10,538 nt of DNA from an uncultured Gemmatimonadota bacterium (GTDB lineage Bacteria; Gemmatimonadota; Gemmatimonadetes; Gemmatimonadales; Gemmatimonadaceae). The stretch is taken from assembly GCA_946479895.1 (NCBI GenBank), contig CAMLHT010000124.1, positions 1 through 10,538 on the forward strand, in the 5' to 3' direction. Of the stretch, positions 6,558 to 10,538 are shown in pieces. The position numbers were made by a program, and so were the translations under genes. Below the pieces are notes generated by a model. It ran no database searches and was not told the DNA's origin. It saw only the letters and a program-made list of their open reading frames with translations. Positions within the stretch are counted from its first letter, which is position 1. The number at the start of each line of letters is the position of its first letter.

Positions 6558-8224
6558 CGGCGCACGCTGCCCGGGGCGCCGGTGGGGCTCCACGACGCCA
6601 GCGTCGGCAGCTCTCCGCGAAGGTCCATCCTCACGCCGGCGAGGCGGGCCGACACCCCCTGGACGCCGCGCGAGTGGTAGATCCACGTCACCGGCAGCGA
6701 ATCGGCGAGCTGCCGCTGGACGGCCTGCCAGGCCGCGCGCCGCTCCTCATCGGATCGCGCCGCCCGGGTCGCGGCGAACGCCGCGTCGAGCGGCCGCGCG
6801 TGATAGCCGGCGTAATCCAGCGAGCCGCCGCGCTGCGCGCGCTCGAACATCGCGGGCAGGTAGGCGAGAGAGACGTCGCCGGCGATTCCGGTGATGATGG
6901 CGTCGAAGTTCTTTGGATTCGCGCGGGCCGTGGTCAGGAACGCGCCACCTTCCATCTGGCGGATGCTCATCCGGATTCCGCGTGCCTGGAGGTCGCTCTG
7001 GATGAGCTGCTCGATCGCATTGTCGGACGATCCGACGGTCAGCAGCTCGAAGGTGAGCGGCTTTCCGCTTCGCGACCGCATCCCGTCCCCGCCCCGGCGC
7101 CAGCCGGCGGCGTCGAGGAGCGAATCGGCCGTCGTGCCGGACACCTCCACGGGCTCTCCCCACGCCAGCGGACTTTCGGGCGGCACCGGCCCGGCGGCGG
7201 GAACGCCGAAGCCCGCGAGCGCGACATCCACGATCCGCCTGCGATCGATGCTCAGGTGGATCGCGCGACGCACGCGGGCATCATCGAACGGGGGACGATG
7301 CACGTTGAAGACGATGCCCGTGGTGAACAGGACCGGATAATCCACGACGCGGAGCGACGGGTCGCGGCGCGCGAGACCAGCCATTGTCGGTGAGATGCCC
7401 GCCACGTCGAGGTCACCGCTGGCGAGTCCGGCGAACTTGGTCGTCGCTTCGTCCACGACGGCGACCACCACGCCGGCAAGACGCGGCGGCCCGCCGAGCT
7501 CCGCCGGGAAGTCCTCGTTGCGCGCGTAGCGCCAGAGCTGCCCGGGGCGGCGCTCCACGAACCGGAACGGCCCATTGCCCACGGGCGCGCTGTTGTACGC
7601 GGCGCGCTTCATCTCGGTGCGAGGCACGGCGCCGAGGAGGTGCTCGGGGACGAGCGCGAGCTCGCAGAAGATCGAGGGAAAGGCCGCGGGAGGAGCCAGG
7701 AAGCGCACGACGGCCGTCGAGTCGTCCAGCGCGATCACGGTGTCGATCGGGGCGAGATCGGCCGCGCGCGGAAAGCCGGTGGCCGGGTCCTTCGCCGCGA
7801 GCACCGTGAAGGCGACGTCGCGCGCGGTGGTCGGCTTTCCGTCATGCCACCGCAGCGAGGGCACGAGGTGAAAGGTCAGCGATCGGTGATCGGCCGACCA
7901 TTCCCAGCGCCGCGCCGCGTACGGCTGCGGCGCGAGGGCGCTGTCGTACCGCGCGAGGGTCACGAGGAGCGCGAACCGCTGGATCTGTCGCGAGAGCGGA
8001 TGCACCGTGACCAGCGGGTTCGCCGATTCGAGATCGGTGCCGGAGGCATAGACGAGAACGTCGCCGGGCCGCGCCGGCGGGCCGCAGGCGACCAGGGCTG
8101 CTGCCACTGCCAGGAAAAGCAGATCCCGCGCTGCGCGCGGGATGACAGCAGCTCGGCGCGGGATGAGAGCGGCTCGGCCCGGGATGACAAGACGACCCAC
8201 CGGCGCGAAGTTCAACGCGTGCAT
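6554..8224 (-). CDS. ABC transporter family-5 substrate-binding lipoprotein (DppA/OppA-like)
   Basis: This is an extracytoplasmic solute-binding protein of family 5, which deliver peptides or, in some lineages, oligosaccharides to Dpp/Opp-type permeases. From the ATG at 8224 it has 556 aa. A hydrophobic stretch LLFLAVAAALVAC (35-47) ends in a lipobox, so Cys47 should be lipidated. Family landmarks include SANPLVTVHP (67-76), WSADHRSLTFHL (109-120) with SLRWHDGKP (123-131), and later NGPFRFVE. The N-region before the hydrophobic core is unusually long (34 residues) and is made of a 7-residue repeat, VIPGRAA, LIPRRAA, VIPRAAR, encoded by the tandem repeat described separately. The ATG is the best available start but overlaps the divergent permease start; in-frame TTG (8215) and GTG (8200) are alternatives. 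Its partners are the permeases on the opposite strand. It leads the minus-strand operon with the lyase (ATGA overlap). Confidence 0.9.
   Translation of the reverse strand: MHALNFAPVGRLVIPGRAALIPRRAAVIPRAARDLLFLAVAAALVACGPPARPGDVLVYASGTDLESANPLVTVHPLSRQIQRFALLVTLARYDSALAPQPYAARRWEWSADHRSLTFHLVPSLRWHDGKPTTARDVAFTVLAAKDPATGFPRAADLAPIDTVIALDDSTAVVRFLAPPAAFPSIFCELALVPEHLLGAVPRTEMKRAAYNSAPVGNGPFRFVERRPGQLWRYARNEDFPAELGGPPRLAGVVVAVVDEATTKFAGLASGDLDVAGISPTMAGLARRDPSLRVVDYPVLFTTGIVFNVHRPPFDDARVRRAIHLSIDRRRIVDVALAGFGVPAAGPVPPESPLAWGEPVEVSGTTADSLLDAAGWRRGGDGMRSRSGKPLTFELLTVGSSDNAIEQLIQSDLQARGIRMSIRQMEGGAFLTTARANPKNFDAIITGIAGDVSLAYLPAMFERAQRGGSLDYAGYHARPLDAAFAATRAARSDEERRAAWQAVQRQLADSLPVTWIYHSRGVQGVSARLAGVRMDLRGELPTLASWSPTGAPGSVRR
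8121..8190. repeat. REP-like element: 9-bp hairpin plus three 21-nt tandem units
   Basis: Bases 8123-8131 (ATCCCGCGC) pair perfectly with 8135-8143 (GCGCGGGAT) around the 3-nt loop TGC. The motif GGGATGA recurs with exact 21-nt spacing at 8139, 8160 and 8181, with related GCTCGG-type sequence between. This resembles the GGGATGACA-type dispersed repeats I recall from many GC-rich soil bacterial genomes. Because 21 nt is seven codons, the repeat is in frame with the lipoprotein and encodes its arginine-containing N-region. It occupies the place where the divergent control region would be expected. Confidence 0.75.
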
Positions 8225-9208
8225 CTCGCCACTTTCGCGCGCCGGGTCGCCGGAGCGATCGCCATCGTCTGGCTCGTGCTCACGCTGACGTTTCTGCTCG
8301 TGCGTGTGGCGCCCGGCGATCCGGCGGCGTTGCTGATCCCGCCGGGCGCGAGCGCCTCCGACGTCGAGCGGTTGCGAGCGGATCTCGGGCTGAATCGGCC
8401 ATTGGCCGTGCAATATGCACGATGGAGCGCCGCGTTGCTGCGCGGAGACATGGGAGAAAGCTTCGCGCTGAAGCGTCCGGTCCGCGCCGTGATCGCGGAT
8501 GCCCTCCCCATCTCGGCGGCGCTCGGCGCCGTCTCGCTGGCCCTGACGTTCCTGATCGGCGTTCCGATCGGAATGATCCAGGCGCGCCGGCGCGGATCAT
8601 GGACGGACCGCGCGCTGACCATCACAACGGTGGCGCTTTATGCGGCGCCGAGCTTCTGGCTGGCGCTGGCGCTGGTGGGAGTCTTCACGTACGGAGCGGC
8701 GATGTGGGGCCTGCCGGCGTGGATGCGCATGCCGGCATTCGGGGTCGAGACTCCGGGAGCCATGCTGCATGGCGGGGCCCGGGTCGCCGACGTCATCCGT
8801 CATGCCGTGCTCCCCGTGTCGATCCTCGCCGCGATCGGCGCGGCCGGCATCGCACGCTATGCGCGCACGAGCATCGCCGACGTCATGCAGCAGGACTTCG
8901 TCCGCACCGCGCGCGCCAAGGGAGCGAGCGAAGCGCGAGTCGACTACCGGCACGTCCTGGCGACCATCCTGCCGGCGATGATCGTCCTGTTCGCGCTCGC
9001 GCTCCCCGGGGTCGTGGCCGGCTCGGTCTTCGTGGAATCCGTCTTCTCGTGGCCGGGGATGGGAAAGACGATGCTCACGGCCATCAATGCGCGCGACTAT
9101 CCGCTCGTCATGGGGGCGACGGCGGTCTATGCTGCCGTGGTCGTCTTCGCGAACCTTGCCGCGGACCTGGCGCTTCCCCTCGTGGACCCGCGGAGGCGGG
9201 CGCAGTGA
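8219..9208 (+). CDS. Dpp/Opp-type ABC transporter permease, DppB-like
   Basis: This 329-aa inner-membrane permease has the DppB/GsiC layout: a first membrane helix at about 10-29, the LVRVAPGDPAALL block (27-39), a periplasmic segment with the GDMGESF motif (76-82), further helices from about 95, and the EAA-type cytoplasmic loop at about 226-251 (FVRTARAKGASEARV, then RHVLATILP) that docks on the ATPase. The end (LALPLVDPRRR) is the standard family C-terminus, so it is complete. The GTG at 8219 is chosen because membrane topology begins there; upstream the frame is open but arginine-rich and unlike the family. A weak GAAG lies 8 nt upstream. The start lies head-to-head with, and overlaps, the lipoprotein start. 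It is followed by permease 2 with a GTGA overlap. Substrate peptides or oligosaccharides cannot be distinguished. Confidence 0.92.
   Translation: MHLATFARRVAGAIAIVWLVLTLTFLLVRVAPGDPAALLIPPGASASDVERLRADLGLNRPLAVQYARWSAALLRGDMGESFALKRPVRAVIADALPISAALGAVSLALTFLIGVPIGMIQARRRGSWTDRALTITTVALYAAPSFWLALALVGVFTYGAAMWGLPAWMRMPAFGVETPGAMLHGGARVADVIRHAVLPVSILAAIGAAGIARYARTSIADVMQQDFVRTARAKGASEARVDYRHVLATILPAMIVLFALALPGVVAGSVFVESVFSWPGMGKTMLTAINARDYPLVMGATAVYAAVVVFANLAADLALPLVDPRRRAQ
9192..9196 (+). promoter_or_regulatory. Ribosome binding site GGAGG for permease 2
   Basis: GGAGG lies 8 nt before the GTG at 9205, within the last codons of permease 1. It is one of the best Shine-Dalgarno matches in the window and decides the GTG start over the longer open frame reaching 8422. 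Confidence 0.75.
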
Positions 9209-10071
9209 GCAGCCGGTGGCGCGGGCTCGCGAGGGTGGAACGTGGATCGCTGATCGTGCTCGCCCTCCTCGCGGCCGGCGCCGTCTTCATCCCGATGTTC
9301 TCCAGCGATCCCCTCGCGATCGGCGACATCGTCGGCAGCCGCCTCGTGGGGCCCGTGAGCCGCGACGCCGGTGGAGACTTCCACCTGCTGGGCACCGATC
9401 GCTTCGGTCGCGACCTCTTCGCGAGGATGATGCTGGCCGGCCGGCTTTCGCTGGGCGTCGGCATCGTCGGATCGGTGCTCGCCGCGCTGGCGGGAACCGT
9501 CCTCGGCGCGGTGGCCGCCTGGCGCGGTGGCGTCGTGGACCGCGCCCTGATGGCGCTGACCGACGTCCTGCTGGCGGTGCCGCGACTGGTCCTGCTGTTG
9601 GTCTGCGCTTCGCTGTGGCGGCCGGGGACGGCCACGGTGGTCGTCGTGCTCGTCGCGACCGGCTGGATGGGTGTCGCCCGCATGATCCGGGGCGAGATCC
9701 TCGGGATCCGCGAACGGCCCTTCATCGAATCGGCGACAGCGCTCGGGCTTCCGTCGTGGCGGATCCTCTTCCGTCATGCCCTGCCCAATGCACTCGGCCC
9801 GGCGATCGTGGCCACCACGCTCGGCGTAGGCAACGCCATCCTCCTCGAGAGCGGCCTCTCCTTCCTCGGGCTTGGCATACAGCCGCCGGCGCCGAGCTGG
9901 GGCAACATGATCGCCGGCGGGCGCGACCTGATCGTGACCGCGCCCTGGGTGGCGCTCGCGCCCGGCATCGCCCTCGCCCTCACCGTGCTCGCGTGCACCC
10001 TGCTGGGCGACGGCCTGCGCGACCGCCTGGCCGGCGACGGATCGGCCGTCGGACTGCGGGACCGCGCCTAG
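9205..10071 (+). CDS. Dpp/Opp-type ABC transporter permease, DppC-like
   Basis: This 288-aa protein is the second membrane subunit of the importer. Landmarks are the N-terminal helix (about 14-32), the DppC signature LGTDRFGRDLFARMM (62-76), five further hydrophobic segments, the EAA-type loop IESATALGLPSWRILFRH (174-191) followed by LPNALGP, and the SFLGLGIQPPAPSWGNM block (219-235). The ending LLGDGLRDRL is typical of the family, so it is full length; a short tail follows. The start is the GTG overlapping the permease 1 stop (GTGA, 9205-9208) with GGAGG upstream, so the two subunits are translationally coupled. No DppD/DppF ATPase genes follow; the next gene is convergent and shares the CTAG at the stop codons. 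The ATPases must lie elsewhere or be shared with another transporter. Confidence 0.94.
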   Translation: MSSRWRGLARVERGSLIVLALLAAGAVFIPMFSSDPLAIGDIVGSRLVGPVSRDAGGDFHLLGTDRFGRDLFARMMLAGRLSLGVGIVGSVLAALAGTVLGAVAAWRGGVVDRALMALTDVLLAVPRLVLLLVCASLWRPGTATVVVVLVATGWMGVARMIRGEILGIRERPFIESATALGLPSWRILFRHALPNALGPAIVATTLGVGNAILLESGLSFLGLGIQPPAPSWGNMIAGGRDLIVTAPWVALAPGIALALTVLACTLLGDGLRDRLAGDGSAVGLRDRA

Positions 10072-10538
10072 CGCCGAACCACGATGGTGACGACGGCGCG
10101 CGGACCGGCGTCGAACGCCACCACCCACCGGCCGTCGATGACCGAGACTGGAATCGCGCCAAGCTCCGTCTCGTCGAGTCGCGCCAGGCTGGCCGACGCG
10201 ATCGCCGCCGGAATGCTCCACGCGCCCTTCTGGTCGCGATCCGAGAGATTGACGCACCGCAGCACGACCGATCGCCCGTCCTCCGTCTCCTTGATCGCTG
10301 AAGCGGCGAGCCCGGCCCCCGACAGCTCGATGCCTCCGGCGCCCCGCACGGCGGTCGACGCTCCGCGCAGGGTGAACCCGCGGAGGGGGACGAGAAAGCG
10401 CTCTGACTCGCGCCGGATCGTCTCCACCGTCGCGACGCTCATCGGGCCGTGCGCGTGAACGGCGAACCGCGCCTCGAACGGGACGAAGCACTGCGCGCCC
10501 GGCGTGTCCTCCGGCCAGCCCGCGTGACCGGGGCGTTC
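10068..10538 (-). CDS. C-terminal part of a glycoside hydrolase, probably alpha-mannosidase-type (GH38), cut by window edge
   Basis: The frame is open from the window edge to the TAG at 10070-10068, giving 156 residues. It begins ERPGHAGWPEDTPGAQC and continues FEARFAVHAHG, then a beta-rich tail with VVLRCVNLSDRD, ARLDETE and AFDAGPRAVVTIVVRR. These resemble the C-terminal beta domain of GH38 alpha-mannosidases: the GHAGW-type strand, a VLR-x-x-N strand, a DLLE-like strand, and a final strand ending at the basic C-terminus. An internal ATG at 10442 is not the true start because homologous-looking sequence runs upstream to the edge. Catalytic residues would lie outside the window, so activity cannot be judged. 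The gene is convergent with permease 2 and shares the CTAG stop. It fits a glycan-degradation locus. Another GH family with a similar C-terminal domain is possible. Confidence 0.7.
   Translation of the reverse strand, partial: ERPGHAGWPEDTPGAQCFVPFEARFAVHAHGPMSVATVETIRRESERFLVPLRGFTLRGASTAVRGAGGIELSGAGLAASAIKETEDGRSVVLRCVNLSDRDQKGAWSIPAAIASASLARLDETELGAIPVSVIDGRWVVAFDAGPRAVVTIVVRR

Noticed and set aside
6558..6686. Longer start for the heparinase-like gene at 6686
   Set aside because: The added 43 residues are Arg/Pro-rich and overlap the lipoprotein's 3' end, while the ATG at 6557 makes the ATGA overlap used at the other junctions of the operon.
8121..8190. CRISPR-like array
   Set aside because: Only three adjacent 21-nt units without distinct spacers, and no cas genes nearby; a REP-like tandem repeat fits better.
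7640..8218. N-terminal extension of the permease 1 frame upstream of 8219
   Set aside because: The extension has no membrane segments, lies antisense to the lipoprotein and runs through the repeat element; the family N-terminal helix begins right after the GTG at 8219.

Overview
The window is GC-rich, densely packed bacterial DNA from a soil- or sediment-type organism. Most genes overlap by the 4 nt ATGA or GTGA. The wording of the substrate-binding lipoprotein, the high GC and the GGGATGACA-type dispersed repeat resemble what I recall of Gemmatimonadota or neighbouring uncultured phyla. That placement is an inference from memory, not a measurement.

Layout, left to right. Positions 1-152 hold no gene. 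They carry a small hairpin and most of a striking low-GC inverted repeat (41-nt arms, 53-93 and 143-183), whose right arm also encodes the last nine codons and stop of the first gene. Six genes follow on the minus strand. In transcription order they are a family-5 peptide/oligosaccharide-type substrate-binding lipoprotein (8224-6554), a large heparinase II/III-like polysaccharide lyase with a C-terminal CBM9-like domain (6557-3870), a TrmJ-like SpoU RNA 2'-O-methyltransferase (3873-3124), a class-III PLP aminotransferase of the glutamate-1-semialdehyde aminotransferase type (3090-1774), a canonical amidohydrolase_2 protein (1777-962), and a divergent amidohydrolase-like protein lacking the usual metal ligands (965-153). 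Every junction is a 4-nt stop/start overlap except methyltransferase/aminotransferase, where 33 nt hold a GC palindrome followed by five T's. On the plus strand, starting head-to-head with the lipoprotein, are two Dpp/Opp-type permeases (8219-9208 and 9205-10071), also overlapping by GTGA. At the right edge a minus-strand gene, cut by the window, ends convergently with permease 2, both stop codons sharing one CTAG. Its C-terminus looks like an alpha-mannosidase-type (GH38) glycoside hydrolase.

Taken together the locus looks like a glycan-uptake and degradation cluster: an ABC importer (binding protein and two permeases; no ATPase in the window), a polysaccharide lyase, a probable glycosidase, and an aminotransferase/amidohydrolase trio that could handle the released sugar or amino-sugar derivatives. 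The substrate is unknown. The most unusual points are the inverted repeat forming a gene's 3' end, the 21-nt tandem repeat/hairpin that encodes the export-signal N-region of the lipoprotein and overlaps the divergent start, and the pairing of a canonical amidohydrolase with a ligand-poor relative.
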